A stretch of DNA of 64,000 nucleotides from Rhyzopertha dominica (GCA_025024175.1 QCXZ01000137.1:60166911-60230910), one strand, 5' to 3'; numbered from the stretch's first letter, positions 48,201 through 53,083 are shown. A program made the numbers and translations. Notes: generated from the letters alone by a model not told the origin.

Positions 48201-48795
48201 GTTCACCATAGAAGAAAACTAAATAATATAGTATTAGATTCATGGAAAAATTAACACAAGGCTTCAAAAAGGTTTAAGATTGACCTGTATAACTATGTCT
48301 TTCATAATACATATGTTCTCAAGACTAGAGCGGAAGTTTAAAGGAGCGAAAAAAAAAGAATAAAATTTGTATCATTTCATTTCAAATATTTTTGATTCTG
48401 GTAGGTTTGTAAAGAAACCCTAATCGGAACATATATTTGTAAGACTTACTGCTGACTTCTCCACTTTGGAAGCACTATTCGCCCATTTAACCAAAGCTAG
48501 TAATCTCACAAATAACTGCCGCGTCCGTGTAGCAAAGTTGTATATCTCTATCTTCCGTTCCATGTCTGTCTTACGAGGAAGCCTACAAAATTAATTTAAG
48601 CAAACAAGCTACAACTCTACACATTTCAACTTACAATTCTGCTAAAACAGTCAGTTCATGGTACGTTCTTTGCACTATGAAATCTATAAGCATCGCTAAA
48701 GATATTGAGCCACCCCTGTTGCCTTCCTGTGGGCCGCTGAAGCCGCCCTGGTTTGCAACTGGCGTTTGAAGCCCCTCTAAAGGTACAGGGGCCAT
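2834..48795 (-). CDS. MED14: Mediator complex subunit 14 (whole gene, 21 coding exons)
   Basis: MED14 (Rgr1/TRAP170 family) is the backbone subunit of Mediator that joins the head, middle and tail modules and relays activator signals to RNA polymerase II in the nucleus. Joining 21 exons across consensus GT-AG sites gives one open frame of 4575 bases, 1524 residues, near the length of human MED14 (about 1450) and shorter than the fly protein. The N terminus starts MAPVPLEG like animal MED14. The conserved Med14 N-terminal domain covers about residues 20-240, with anchors '[11 protein letters not shown]' and '[12 protein letters not shown]'. The repeat-containing middle runs to about residue 1000. 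A Pro/Ser-rich linker covers roughly 985-1190, and the C-terminal domain carries '[10 protein letters not shown]', '[13 protein letters not shown]' and '[12 protein letters not shown]'. Every intron phase is consistent. Introns total over 41 kb and are full of transposon relics; intron 2 alone is 15.3 kb. No frameshift or premature stop was seen. Confidence 0.97.
3395..4640 (+). pseudogene. LINE relic (endonuclease end and RT start)
   Basis: Decayed non-LTR retrotransposon inside MED14 intron 20, antisense to the gene. Near 3430-3500 the conceptual translation gives the endonuclease end '[17 protein letters not shown]'. Further on it gives the RT fingers motif '[19 protein letters not shown]' (about 4090-4165) and then '[10 protein letters not shown]' and 'LAFLDIR' (about 4495-4515), with stops and frameshifts between. 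The order matches RTE/endonuclease-RT type LINEs of insects. No intact frame remains. Confidence 0.75.
4985..5180 (+). pseudogene. LINE 3' end relic
   Basis: Translation gives '[19 protein letters not shown]' followed by '[17 protein letters not shown]', the C-terminal signature of RTE/endonuclease-RT LINEs. It may be the other end of the 3395-4640 relic after deletion, or a separate copy. Confidence 0.6.
5200..6930 (+). pseudogene. pogo/Tigger-like transposase relic
   Basis: Conceptual translation in shifting frames follows a pogo/Tigger transposase. First comes a CENP-B-type helix-turn-helix ('[11 protein letters not shown]', later '[20 protein letters not shown]'), then the DDE core with '[11 protein letters not shown]' (first Asp, about 5745-5780), '[19 protein letters not shown]' (about 5990-6040) and '[11 protein letters not shown]' (second Asp, about 6140-6175), then '[10 protein letters not shown]'. 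Several stops and frameshifts show it is dead. It lies antisense in MED14 intron 20. Confidence 0.85.
7078..7118. repeat. Candidate right end of the pogo/Tigger-like relic
   Basis: The sequence 'cgctaaatggaggtccgact' resembles, in inverse orientation, the terminal repeat usual for Tigger-type elements (CAGTCGGACCTCC...). No matching left end was found, so the element boundary is only proposed. Confidence 0.4.
7520..7789 (-). CDS. MED14: MED14 coding exon 20
   Basis: Exactly 90 codons (residues 1310-1399). Contains '[20 protein letters not shown]', '[11 protein letters not shown]' and '[17 protein letters not shown]', near-identical to vertebrate MED14. Donor GTAAGT, phase 0. Confidence 0.96.
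7953..8998 (-). pseudogene. mariner transposase, broken
   Basis: Minus-strand mariner-family transposase in MED14 intron 19. The N-terminal HTH part (8801-8998, about 65 codons, '[14 protein letters not shown]') ends in an in-frame stop. The middle contains '[13 protein letters not shown]' (first catalytic Asp) after another stop, and the C-terminal frame has 'NQDNTRP' and '[13 protein letters not shown]'. The spacing between the second and third Asp is 34 residues, the DD34D signature. At least two stops and a frameshift inactivate it; an N falls in the QDN region. Confidence 0.9.
8041..9147 (-). mobile_element. mariner element, internally deleted
   Basis: Bounded by imperfect inverted repeats: 'ttgggttgagtcataaat' at 8043-8060 and the inverse 'atttatgactcaaccta' at 9129-9145. 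At about 1.1 kb it is shorter than a full mariner (about 1.3 kb). The left repeat lies inside the apparent transposase C-terminal frame, so the 3' end of the gene was probably lost and the open frame now reads out through the repeat into flanking DNA. Confidence 0.75.
9516..9680 (-). CDS. MED14: MED14 coding exon 19
   Basis: Exactly 55 codons (residues 1255-1309), with '[20 protein letters not shown]' and 'WSPEELQ', equivalent to human 'DALKCRVALSPKTNQTLQL' and 'WKPDELQ'. Phase 0 on both sides. Confidence 0.95.
9761..9966 (-). CDS. MED14: MED14 coding exon 18
   Basis: Residues 1186-1254. '[20 protein letters not shown]' and '[20 protein letters not shown]' mark the start of the C-terminal domain. 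Donor GTAAGT, phase 0. Confidence 0.95.
10480..11180 (+). pseudogene. Decayed mariner/Tc-like DDE transposase relic
   Basis: Around 10905-10960 the translation gives a worn '[11 protein letters not shown]' block, equivalent to the 'WPARSPDLxPLDFFLWG' third-Asp motif of Tc/mariner-related insect transposases. Upstream there are only scraps and many stops. It lies antisense in MED14 intron 17. Confidence 0.5.
11220..12660. other. MED14: MED14 intron 17 remainder
   Basis: Very AT-rich, with no coding potential or repeat structure that I can recognise. Confidence 0.5.
12720..12887 (-). CDS. MED14: MED14 coding exon 17 (linker, second part)
   Basis: Residues 1130-1185. '[20 protein letters not shown]' matches the 'GNWPGSPQVSGPSPAARMPG' stretch of human MED14. 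The donor GTAAGC is chosen because it gives the phase required by exon 18; a second GT nine bases further does not. Confidence 0.93.
13117..13823. mobile_element. hAT-like non-autonomous element 1, GTATCGATAC-filled
   Basis: A 707-bp element in MED14 intron 16. It starts 'tagggctggacgata' and ends with the inverse 'tttgcccagcccta'. It is flanked by 8-bp direct repeats, gatataac (13109-13116) and ggtataac (13824-13831), with one mismatch, as expected for hAT insertion. Both halves are built from many variants of a short unit, AAGTATCGATACTT / AAAGTATC, in opposite orientations. There is no coding capacity. N bases at 13291-13292 and 13416 show that the repeats were hard to resolve. Confidence 0.75.
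14612..15335. repeat. Dispersed repeat family B, copy 1
   Basis: About 720 bp shared collinearly with 43261-44153 and partly with 17339-17790. Common landmarks: 'aatgaggcttttgcatttttt', 'gacaaacggtt', 'gaaaattattaacttaac', 'gaaatttgattttctatat', 'aatatatcgagtatattcg', 'caataggtcgctttggg' and 'gaaagttatcg'. Long poly-A/T runs; no reading frame. It is within MED14 intron 16. Confidence 0.8.
15880..16266 (-). CDS. MED14: MED14 coding exon 16 (Pro/Ser-rich linker)
   Basis: Residues 1001-1129, dominated by Pro, Ser, Asn and His ('[17 protein letters not shown]', '[15 protein letters not shown]'). It is the flexible linker that separates the conserved core from the C-terminal domain. The exon is clearly richer in G+C than its surroundings. 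Phase 1 at both ends. Confidence 0.93.
17339..17790. repeat. Dispersed repeat family B, copy 2 (5' part)
   Basis: Begins 'taaaaaaccgctgcaaattg', identical to the start of copy 3 at 43261. It follows the family through 'gaaaattattagcttaac' and 'gaaaatgtcaaaattatgg', then diverges. It lies within MED14 intron 15. Confidence 0.8.
17982..18291 (-). CDS. MED14: MED14 coding exon 15
   Basis: Residues 898-1000. Contains '[20 protein letters not shown]', '[20 protein letters not shown]' and '[15 protein letters not shown]', all collinear with human MED14. Acceptor ACCGCAG after a long pyrimidine tract. Confidence 0.96.
18292..19646. other. MED14: MED14 intron 14
   Basis: AT-rich intron with no transposon relic or repeat that I recognise. 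Confidence 0.5.
19647..19957 (-). CDS. MED14: MED14 coding exon 14
   Basis: Residues 794-897. Contains '[20 protein letters not shown]' and '[20 protein letters not shown]', matching the conserved core. Donor GTAAGT, phase 0. Confidence 0.95.
20013..20156 (-). CDS. MED14: MED14 coding exon 13
   Basis: Residues 746-793. Contains '[20 protein letters not shown]', which corresponds to human '[20 protein letters not shown]'. Donor GTAAAA, followed by a 55-base intron. Confidence 0.94.
20530..21190 (+). pseudogene. Jockey-like LINE reverse transcriptase fragment
   Basis: Translation in shifting frames gives '[16 protein letters not shown]' (about 20708-20755), '[13 protein letters not shown]', '[10 protein letters not shown]', and finally '[20 protein letters not shown]' at about 21066-21125. 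This matches the RT finger and palm (motif A D-x-x-KAFD-x-VWH) of Jockey-clade LINEs. Stops and frameshifts are present. It lies antisense in MED14 intron 12. Confidence 0.8.
21584..21830 (-). CDS. MED14: MED14 coding exon 12
   Basis: Residues 664-745. Contains '[20 protein letters not shown]' and '[20 protein letters not shown]'. Donor GTAGGT, phase 1. Confidence 0.95.
21931..22100 (-). CDS. MED14: MED14 coding exon 11
   Basis: Residues 607-663. A basic linker (FKRKGG...RRAK) precedes '[20 protein letters not shown]', a strong match to the 'LAHFVAMCDTNMPFV' block of human MED14. Phase 0 donor GTAAAT. Confidence 0.94.
22101..24164. other. MED14: MED14 intron 10
   Basis: About 2.1 kb of AT-rich sequence. 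No gene, transposon relic or strong repeat was recognised. Confidence 0.5.
24165..24369 (-). CDS. MED14: MED14 coding exon 10
   Basis: Residues 539-606. Starts '[20 protein letters not shown]' and continues through an acidic stretch. Acceptor TGGCAG, donor GTAAGT, phase 1. Confidence 0.92.
24521..24680 (-). CDS. MED14: MED14 coding exon 9
   Basis: Residues 485-538. Contains '[20 protein letters not shown]' and '[15 protein letters not shown]', matching the conserved 'QQRCKQSIKHLP' region of human MED14. Donor GTAAGG, phase 0. Confidence 0.94.
24771..24972. mobile_element. Short TIR element (MITE), 202 bp
   Basis: The left end 'atacagggtgattcaag' and right end 'cttgaattccctgtat' are inverted copies with two mismatches. 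No coding capacity. Ends of this ACAGGGTG type are frequent in Tc/mariner-like insect MITEs. It lies in MED14 intron 8. Confidence 0.65.
25240..27130 (+). pseudogene. Penelope-like element relic with GIY-YIG remnant
   Basis: A decayed Penelope-like retroelement, antisense in MED14 intron 8. Motifs appear in family order: '[19 protein letters not shown]' (about 25560-25620), '[18 protein letters not shown]' and '[15 protein letters not shown]' (RT palm motif A region, 25785-26005), 'SDLAMGSSL' (about 26150), '[15 protein letters not shown]' (motif C YVDD changed to YVDN, about 26217-26260), 'IKIYRKPN' (about 26400). At 26766-26840 '[20 protein letters not shown]' resembles the GIY-YIG endonuclease domain. 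The tail 'cactgatgaaggctttagta' at about 27065 is typical of Penelope-like 3' ends. Stops and frameshifts abound. Confidence 0.85.
27397..27601 (-). CDS. MED14: MED14 coding exon 8
   Basis: Residues 417-484. Contains '[18 protein letters not shown]' and '[16 protein letters not shown]'. The first bases GT complete a split Cys codon; donor GTAAGA. Confidence 0.94.
27660..27956. mobile_element. Foldback (hairpin) element in MED14 intron 7
   Basis: Two arms of about 124 bases (27660-27783 and 27832-27956) are inverted copies, starting 'gttttaatcaattttatc' and running through 'aaaaaagacgagtcacattt' and 'gtttcgctgatttatttt'. A loop of about 48 bases separates them. The element fills about two-thirds of the 444-base intron 7, so the pre-mRNA should form a long hairpin there. 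Confidence 0.85.
28046..28187 (-). CDS. MED14: MED14 coding exon 7
   Basis: Residues 370-416. Contains '[19 protein letters not shown]', which aligns with 'LSIEKLLIDSVHARAHQKL' of human MED14. Donor GTGAGT, phase 1. Intron 7 after it contains the hairpin element at 27660-27956. Confidence 0.93.
28558..28696 (-). CDS. MED14: MED14 coding exon 6
   Basis: Residues 323-369. A Lys/Asp-rich start is followed by '[19 protein letters not shown]'. Acceptor TTATCAG, donor GTAAGT, phase 0. Confidence 0.93.
28754..28994 (-). CDS. MED14: MED14 coding exon 5
   Basis: Residues 243-322. Reads '[20 protein letters not shown]' and '[20 protein letters not shown]', closely matching the vertebrate protein. Donor GTAAAC after a split AG|G arginine codon. 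Confidence 0.95.
29100..30900. other. MED14: MED14 intron 4, unassigned part
   Basis: No coding remains. The piece ending 'tgagcgaagccatagacaaa' and 'agctagt' near 30200-30230 resembles the short 'GCGAAGCC...AAGCTAGT' tail common in insect interspersed repeats, but I cannot assign a family. Confidence 0.35.
30920..32045 (+). pseudogene. LINE reverse transcriptase relic, 3' half
   Basis: One of the better preserved relics, antisense in MED14 intron 4. The 121-codon frame 30939-31304 gives the RT palm ('[20 protein letters not shown]', '[20 protein letters not shown]'), where motif A Asp is changed to Ala. The YADD motif C region reads 'CIADADD'. After a frameshift come '[16 protein letters not shown]' and '[20 protein letters not shown]', then the thumb and C-terminal part '[20 protein letters not shown]' and '[20 protein letters not shown]'. 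This is the RTE/endonuclease-RT type of insect LINE. The 5' half is missing, as is usual for truncated insertions. Confidence 0.88.
32645..32777 (-). CDS. MED14: MED14 coding exon 4
   Basis: Residues 199-242, including '[19 protein letters not shown]' and 'VEDKETG'. Intron 3 before it is 50 bases. Donor GTAAAT, phase 1. Confidence 0.95.
32828..33127 (-). CDS. MED14: MED14 coding exon 3
   Basis: Exactly 100 codons (residues 99-198). Contains '[19 protein letters not shown]', '[14 protein letters not shown]' and 'KIVPPDPIT', the best conserved block of the Med14 N-terminal domain. Acceptor TTTGTAG, donor GTAAGT, phase 0. Confidence 0.96.
33128..35850. other. MED14: MED14 intron 2, first unassigned stretch
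   Basis: Mostly featureless AT-rich DNA. On the minus strand 34730-34850 reads 'cctgaagatgtcctggtaga' followed by 'gaaac', which resembles the 3' tail of Penelope-like elements, but no coding part accompanies it. Confidence 0.4.
35874..36560 (-). pseudogene. Transposase-like relic with CGGQNKN motif
   Basis: Minus-strand translation gives '[20 protein letters not shown]' and then '[15 protein letters not shown]' (about 36360-36420), then in another frame '[20 protein letters not shown]', and finally a 68-codon open piece (35874-36080). The order resembles a widespread insect DDE-type protein family marked by D-x-CGGQNKN and GH-x-F-x-x-x-DR-x-F. I do not know a firm superfamily name for it. 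Stops and frameshifts make it a relic. Confidence 0.6.
36600..38300. other. MED14: MED14 intron 2, unassigned stretch
   Basis: No recognised coding sequence. N bases cluster at 38275, 38278 and 38300, just before the Merlin-like frame. Confidence 0.4.
38308..39453 (-). CDS. Merlin/IS1595-like transposase-derived protein, open frame
   Basis: An uninterrupted 381-codon frame from ATG at 39453 to TAA at 38308, in MED14 intron 2 on the same strand. Around residues 65-95 there are two CP-type cysteine pairs ('[10 protein letters not shown]', 'FRCPNSHV'), in place of the zinc ribbon that opens Merlin/ISXO2-like transposases. Residues about 165-270 align by pattern with the DDE core ('[20 protein letters not shown]', '[15 protein letters not shown]', 'AVVNRNM'). 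At the first catalytic site, where the family has V-E-I-D-E, this protein reads V-E-V-Q-Q, so the Asp is missing; the second Asp (SND) is kept. No terminal inverted repeats were found nearby. It could be a domesticated gene, or a transposon copy that lost activity recently. One N lies inside the frame at 38937. Confidence 0.65.
   Translation of the reverse strand: MSSTSVRLQKPPLMDPETFLDTDHLSEFDVGAYLSVDSPINWKQAHNQAFRLLEYAGVIPSKRVTIRCPSCELELQAETDKSSMLGYTFRCPNSHVYSPTFNMILECARLEEEQWPFVFMVLIFEWVMGRDLENAQRLAKVAREIAATWYSCFAEVAEKVAWHETGCIGWDNXIVEVQQIRLLNQKCIKGQRTVRNELWVLVGVSRTSKKVFGKILENRTPASVLEIMQRYIHGLSFVVSNDAAAYGPLSSSFAGHAVVNRNMRCPNDDPVWVPAGRFSPECLDQQFSGSKPQDMEPVQYHLQDVKRACRELKRIVRCRSDAQNISACIGEWMYRSNVLNKIPAGGYRFHGFLLDVVRAYPGIGRQPMSINLDDCVCEECK
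39583..39594. repeat. Short (TTA)n run
   Basis: About four to five TTA units just upstream of the Merlin-like frame. Confidence 0.6.
39693..40538. mobile_element. hAT-like non-autonomous element 2, GGAACTGGAATAGGTA-filled
   Basis: An 846-bp element in MED14 intron 2 beginning 'tagaggtgttacg' and ending with the exact inverse 'cgtaacacctcta'. Flanking 8-bp repeats atagctat (39685-39692) and ttagctat (40539-40546) differ at one base. Both ends carry clusters of 'ggaactgg', 'ggaataggta' and the inverse 'tacctgttcc' (39705-39900 and 40380-40515); the centre is plain AT-rich DNA. No coding capacity. Confidence 0.75.
40998..41093. repeat. Short tandem duplication
   Basis: Two about 40-base copies containing 'atggtcggtcgtcgtaaact' and 'atggtcggccgtcctaaact', at about 40998-41037 and 41053-41093, each preceded by 'agggttttacagc'. 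Confidence 0.6.
41418..41563 (-). CDS. Candidate terminal exon with acidic C-terminus, unknown protein
   Basis: A minus-strand frame that opens after a possible acceptor (GTATAG at 41564-41569) and reads '[20 protein letters not shown]', '[19 protein letters not shown]', ending FSSESDSE and a TAA stop. The charged, Ser/Glu-rich end looks like a real protein C-terminus. An in-frame stop lies 6 bases before the proposed acceptor, and no upstream exon was found. It may be the end of a transposon gene. I do not recognise the family. Confidence 0.3.
41564..43260. other. MED14: MED14 intron 2, unassigned stretch
   Basis: No supported gene. The minus-strand open frames at 42225-42434, 42581-42787 and 42672-42968 have no recognised motif. 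Confidence 0.4.
43261..44153. repeat. Dispersed repeat family B, copy 3 (longest)
   Basis: The fullest copy of the family also seen at 14612-15335 and 17339-17790. It contains a possible inverted repeat pair, 'tacttccacgtccaattg' at 43287 and 'ccattggatgtggaagta' ending at 44153. Homology to copy 2 extends about 26 bases outside the left repeat, so the true ends remain open. No reading frame. Confidence 0.8.
44228..44497. repeat. Dispersed repeat family A, copy 2
   Basis: Partner of 961-1210, diverged but collinear from 'aacaaattatc' to 'aaacaggcc'. It lies directly after family B copy 3. Confidence 0.65.
44631..44874. repeat. Tandem duplication, two 124-base units
   Basis: Units start at 44631 and 44755 with 'gaggatcttactacaccagc'. 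They are almost identical; visible differences include gcgacc/gcaacc and ggcatgcg/ggcttgcg. The near-identity implies a recent duplication. Confidence 0.95.
45200..46500 (+). pseudogene. P-element-like (THAP) transposase relic
   Basis: The 147-codon frame 45227-45670 contains a worn THAP DNA-binding domain: a Cys-rich start, '[10 protein letters not shown]', then '[12 protein letters not shown]' (the C-x2-H of THAP) and 'FAVPSIF' (the AVPxxF box). Farther on, 45835-46100 reads '[19 protein letters not shown]' and '[20 protein letters not shown]', a close pattern match to the core of P-element/THAP9 transposases around a catalytic Asp. Stops follow, and the rest decays. It lies antisense in MED14 intron 2. 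Confidence 0.85.
47441..47816. mobile_element. TIR element (MITE), 376 bp with 8-bp target duplication
   Basis: Perfect 28-base terminal inverted repeats at 47441-47468 and 47789-47816, starting 'cactgatctctaaataactg'. The element is flanked by a perfect 8-bp direct duplication, gttagcaa (47433-47440 and 47817-47824). No open frame. An 8-bp duplication and repeats of about 30 bases fit P-type or hAT elements. It sits about 1 kb from the P-element-like relic. Confidence 0.92.
48450..48582 (-). CDS. MED14: MED14 coding exon 2
   Basis: Residues 54-98, including '[13 protein letters not shown]', which is near-invariant in animal MED14. The acceptor is TTTTGTAG and the donor GTAAGT, phase 0. It is followed by the 15.3-kb intron 2. 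Confidence 0.95.
48635..48795 (-). CDS. MED14: MED14 coding exon 1
   Basis: Residues 1-53 plus two bases. The start is the ATG at 48793-48795; an in-frame TGA lies just upstream with no ATG between, so the start is decided. A Gly-rich stretch is followed by the first Med14 helix, '[15 protein letters not shown]'. The donor is GTAAGT, phase 2; intron 1 is only 52 bases. Confidence 0.95.
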
Positions 48796-51160
48796 CGCGC
48801 TAAAATCCGTCACTCAAAATTTCCTTCGTACAGTTTTGAACGAGTGTGAGGTTAAGTCTAGGGGTGATCTGCAGCATCAGTCATGACTTATTAAACATAC
48901 GCATTGTTTTAAAAAGATGTCAACTGATTTATCGCACTTTTTAAGTGACTACACCACAGATAATTCTAAAAGCGAACGAAAACCGCTGTAAAACTTCCAC
49001 AAAAACGTAAACGACATAAAAAGTCAAACTTGCATTACGACATACGTCAAAGTAACCTCCGCGTATGTCAAGCTTCAAAATTCTTCAGGTGTCAACTTGT
49101 CAAATACTTCAAATAAATGCATTGTCAAAAACAAGAAAGTCACGAAACTTTACAAACCTTGTTGCCAATGTATGCAATTAATCTGCAACTACGTGGTAGA
49201 AGCAGAAAGAGGGAGCACAGCAGTGTCAAATTCAAATGTCTATTAGCATCATTATTTTTGCATAAGAAACGTGTTGCATGAAAATATGAAATGCTAAATG
49301 TACTGGATTTTAACCGTTATGACATTCTGTACCATGTTATGGTATCTATTGACATTAAATGCAGGTCTATATTTTAATTGAAGGGTCAAGTGGAAGACTG
49401 CAATTTTACCTTGAATGAAATAATAATAAAAGAGTTATGTGCACACGACCACACGAGACATACTTCGTCAGGGGCTAGCTTAGAAATAAAAGTAACATGG
49501 TATTTCAAATGTTAGCTAGTAATATCTTTCCGGGATATTTCCAAAGAATCTTTCAGGGCCACAACAGAGCTCTTTGGTGGCTTTTCTTTACCAGCCTGCA
49601 CCCATGTTCTTAGAAAATAGCAAATAAATAGTTTTTAGCATACACTTATTATTTAGTGATGAAAATATTGACTGATCAGGCTTGACAGTAGGTATAGTGG
49701 AAAAGTGATTTTTTATATGCTGGGAGATCTAGGTTTAAACACAGTCCAATCAAGATTATCTTCTTTTTTTACTTACATAACTAAGTGGGAAACTCGTTTT
49801 CTTATAAATTTATGCTGTTAGTTAGTAATTTTTAAGTTTTGAAATAGTTAGATCTGTCATTGTCCAATAAAACATAAAAAAAAGTTATCACAGACGGATT
49901 TGAATTGGGTACCCTAGAAAACAACTTATGAACTATTCTATCAAGCCTGGCATATTCAGACCTATACAAAATTTATGCCAAGTAAAGTTTTTTGAAAAGT
50001 TTTAGAACTGCTGTTTTTGACATTTCTTAAAAAAAAGAAATATAGTTTTGTAGGAAAGAGCACAGTGGATGGCTTTGCAGTCTTAAAATTGTCCCTAAGA
50101 AATAATATTCACAAATATGCTATTTCACCAATTTGGCACGTCAAACAGAAGAAATGTCTGCCAACTACATATTGATTTTCACTGCTTTTTTGGGTTTATC
50201 ATACATAATGCATCGTTCAAAGTTTACACACACTAATGTTCAATTCCCTCACTGCATTTTACATTTTGAGTCGTGTGCTTTTCACATTAATGTGTTCTTG
50301 GAATTGATGTTTACTTGTCATGGTGTAGAGTTTAAATAAGCCTTGAAAAAGTGGCAAATCAGTCACTAAACGTTGGCAGTAATAAACAAGTTTCACACCT
50401 AATGATGGGTCTTTTTTGTCCCAACTCCAATAACTTTTTGACCTTCATGATGATGGATGACAATACAATTCAGCAAAACGAATATATACAGTTTTTTCCA
50501 TCAACATTTCTAATTGGGATAATGTGGACTGAAGAAGTGTAAGCTTATTTAGAAATTGGCTATAGCTTAAAAACAAAAGACAATNTAAAAATGGTGATGG
50601 CACAGTTCTACTCAGAACAAACAAGTAAGACATTAATGTCAAAACCACAACCCCCAAATATTAATAGTTATCCAGATACCTTAAAATTGTAATGAAAATT
50701 GGACACTGTACAAGTGTATTAAAATGCAACAGTGACAGCATGGAACGATTGTTTGACAATTTATATACTGTGAACAACCGGGGCAATTACAGTTACCTTG
50801 CCACGATAGTAACAAGCAAAACAAAAAAATCCCAAAATGTATGTAACGGTAGGCCCGACAAATATGTCCACAGGAAAATCACATACTTTTCATTATTTGC
50901 GCTAATTGCAATTTAATTAATATTCAATACATTACTTTTTTCAGCTAGCTTTTCTAATAATACATATAGTAGAAGCCAGCAAGGAGAAAATAGCATCGCA
51001 AAACGATGAAAAAACAGCGACAAAAAATTTGTGAAACAATATTTAGCAATAAAACAATAAACACTGCAACAAAGTTATCTGATCTGTCAATGTATAGCAC
51101 ACCAATGACAAGTTGCTTGCTATAGGGTCCCTAAATATAAATGTAAGGGACTTGTGCTTA
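48796..51160. promoter_or_regulatory. MED14: MED14 upstream region, promoter not resolved
   Basis: Should hold the MED14 5' UTR and promoter just above 48795, but no TATA box or other core element stands out. The rest (49200-51160) has no recognised gene; the open frames at 50133-50339 and 50351-50542 have no known motif. Confidence 0.35.
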
Positions 51161-51165
51161 CCTAG

Positions 51166-51507
51166 TGTTCCAGTATAGAGAGGATACCGTCATTGCCGTT
51201 ATATTATCTCCAAAAAATTGGAGAGAAGTTTACTACTTACAGGGTTGAAATTCATATTTTGACATTCGCAAGTGACTGCTCTAAGTGCCAAATCGCTTCT
51301 TTTTATAAACGGAACCCATGCTTTTCTTCGCTCCTGACTTTTTGGCAAATAAAATAATCTAAAACCAGTCTCTGACAGAATCTTACAGTTCAGAACACAA
51401 TAATCTGGCATTTTAATAACCCCACTTCACTACACTGCTGCAGCAGAAACCACAGTCTCCACTTACTAGGTAACATAGAATGACGGTACCGTCTATATAC
51501 AGGAACA
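51166..51507. mobile_element. Possible TIR element carrying the THAP exon
   Basis: The left end 'tgttccagtatagagaggat' and right end (inverse) 'tgttcctgtatatagacggt' are imperfect inverted repeats of 29 bases, both continuing to ...ccgtcatt. No target duplication was recognised. Length is 342 bp. Confidence 0.5.
51241..51411 (-). CDS. THAP-domain first exon (isolated)
   Basis: 57 codons from an ATG at 51411 to a consensus donor GTAAGT (51240 downward), phase 0. The peptide begins MPDYCVLNC and continues 'GFRLFYLPKSQERRKAWVPF', with 'IKRSDLALRAV': the N-terminal half of a THAP zinc finger (C-x3-C, then the conserved Trp). The partner half with C-x2-H was not found on the minus strand down to 48800. 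It is probably a remnant of a THAP/P-type transposon, since imperfect inverted repeats flank it (51166-51194 and 51479-51507), but a small host gene is not excluded. Confidence 0.6.
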
Positions 51508-51599
51508 TGATGCCTCTACCACGACACCATATGTTTTTTTCATGGTACTTCATACCTCCAGTTGTAAGGTTGGTTTAACACTTTGATGATGTTATCGAG

Positions 51600-52316
51600 C
51601 AGTCAAACAGCTAACATTTAAGGCTGGGATCCTGGAGAAAGGGAAAGATATATTTGAGCTAACGACAGAAACACAACAACCTATTTTTGCGACACAGCAC
51701 CACCTAAAAACTACTGAAATTTGCTGTTAAATGAATGTTTATCTGAAAGATAAAAGATTTAGCTAGAGCCTAAGGTATTTCTCAAACAAATATTTTTTTT
51801 TTTTTGTAAAATAATTGCTAATTGTGAAGTCTACCTTTCAGATTATTTTTAGCCTACATTTTTATGAACTTTGCTTATTGCACCACTTAGTTTCCATATA
51901 AAAAAATAGCTTACATTAAAATGTCGATCAAGAACTTTCGAATAAGACCATTTTAAAAAATATCGGTGCAGTAATTATGGAGTGGTCTGTTTTGTAAAAT
52001 AATTGTGGTTGTCTTTCTATTGTTAACTCGGATGGATCTTTCCTCTCTCTCTAGGATCCTAGCTTTAATGTGTCACCTTTTCATAAATATACTTCAGATT
52101 GATGAAAACAACACAGCTTACTGATTAACGTGTCTCAAAGAAGCTATTTATGATCATTTGATTCTTTGCAAGACTTCATTGTAGTAAAGCAACCTATGTT
52201 TTAGCAATCAAACCTTAAAATGTTTATTTAAAGTAATTTTAATTTATCTCTGATATTTGGTACAAATTAAAGGCAGGATGTTTCAGCCATAAAAATAAAA
52301 TCACATCATTTAGTTT
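51600..52316. other. Intergenic DNA between tetraspanin and MED14
   Basis: Nothing recognised. Confidence 0.4.
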
Positions 52317-52322
52317 TTTATT
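52317..52322 (-). terminator. Candidate tetraspanin polyadenylation signal
   Basis: AATAAA on the minus strand, about 620 bases after the stop codon. Other AT-rich hexamers exist in between, so this is one candidate. Confidence 0.3.
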
Positions 52323-52939
52323 CACAAACATGTATTGTTACAATAGAATGATATATAAAAAGTCTAATACTAAAACTAAGTTGTACTCTAACTGACGGTA
52401 AAAAATACTGTTGCATAACACTTCTCAACAATAATCTTTAAGTATTATCTGAAAGGCACAAAAACATGGTCAGTTTTGTTGATTCAGTAATACTATGCTA
52501 TTCGAGCATATCAGATACAAGTAATGGTAACCAAATATTCGATATGTGCATTAATATACAGTTTAATGCAATGCTGCCAAATTTATGAGCAAATTACTTG
52601 TTTCATTAAGCTTCATGGGTGGCAAACCTGGAGAAGGAAAAGATACAAAAAATACAAGATAAACAAAAGAAACAAATATTTACAAAAACAAAAGCATCAT
52701 ACTTCCCAAAATCATTTGTTGAAACAAAAAATCTGTTATAATAATATTTCTTTCATAAACTTGTTCTTTCATGTCTCGTACTGAGACATTTAAAACAAAC
52801 AATAACAGTTCGTTGTATTAGATTGTTCATGGTGCAAGTGAAGCTACAACCGTCAACGACTGCGCAATCGACTAGATCATTACAAAAATTTCTTCTTCAG
52901 TAGTGGTTGATGTGCGGGTGGCATTTTTTATATTTCCAA

Positions 52940-53083
52940 TCACTTTATGTAGCTGTTGATGCTTTTCGACAAGCAGAATGCCAAAAATATGCCGAAGAGT
53001 TCCAGCAGAGCAAGCCCAATGCCTACTCCTATGATTATGTCAATGTGAGATTGTGCCCAGTAGATAGCAGCTTGATAACAGCC
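52940..53083 (-). CDS. Tetraspanin last exon, TM4 and tail
   Basis: 48 codons including the TGA at 52940-52942. It starts GCYQAAIYWAQSH, followed by the TM4 helix 'IIIGVGIGLALLELFGIFLA'. The acceptor is TTTTTCAG. Confidence 0.95.
   Translation of the reverse strand, partial: GCYQAAIYWAQSHIDIIIGVGIGLALLELFGIFLAFCLSKSINSYIK

Noticed and set aside
48796..48813. Upstream start for MED14 six codons earlier
   Set aside because: The codon at 48811-48813 is GTG, not ATG, and a TGA precedes it. The ATG at 48795 gives the conserved MAPVPLEG start.
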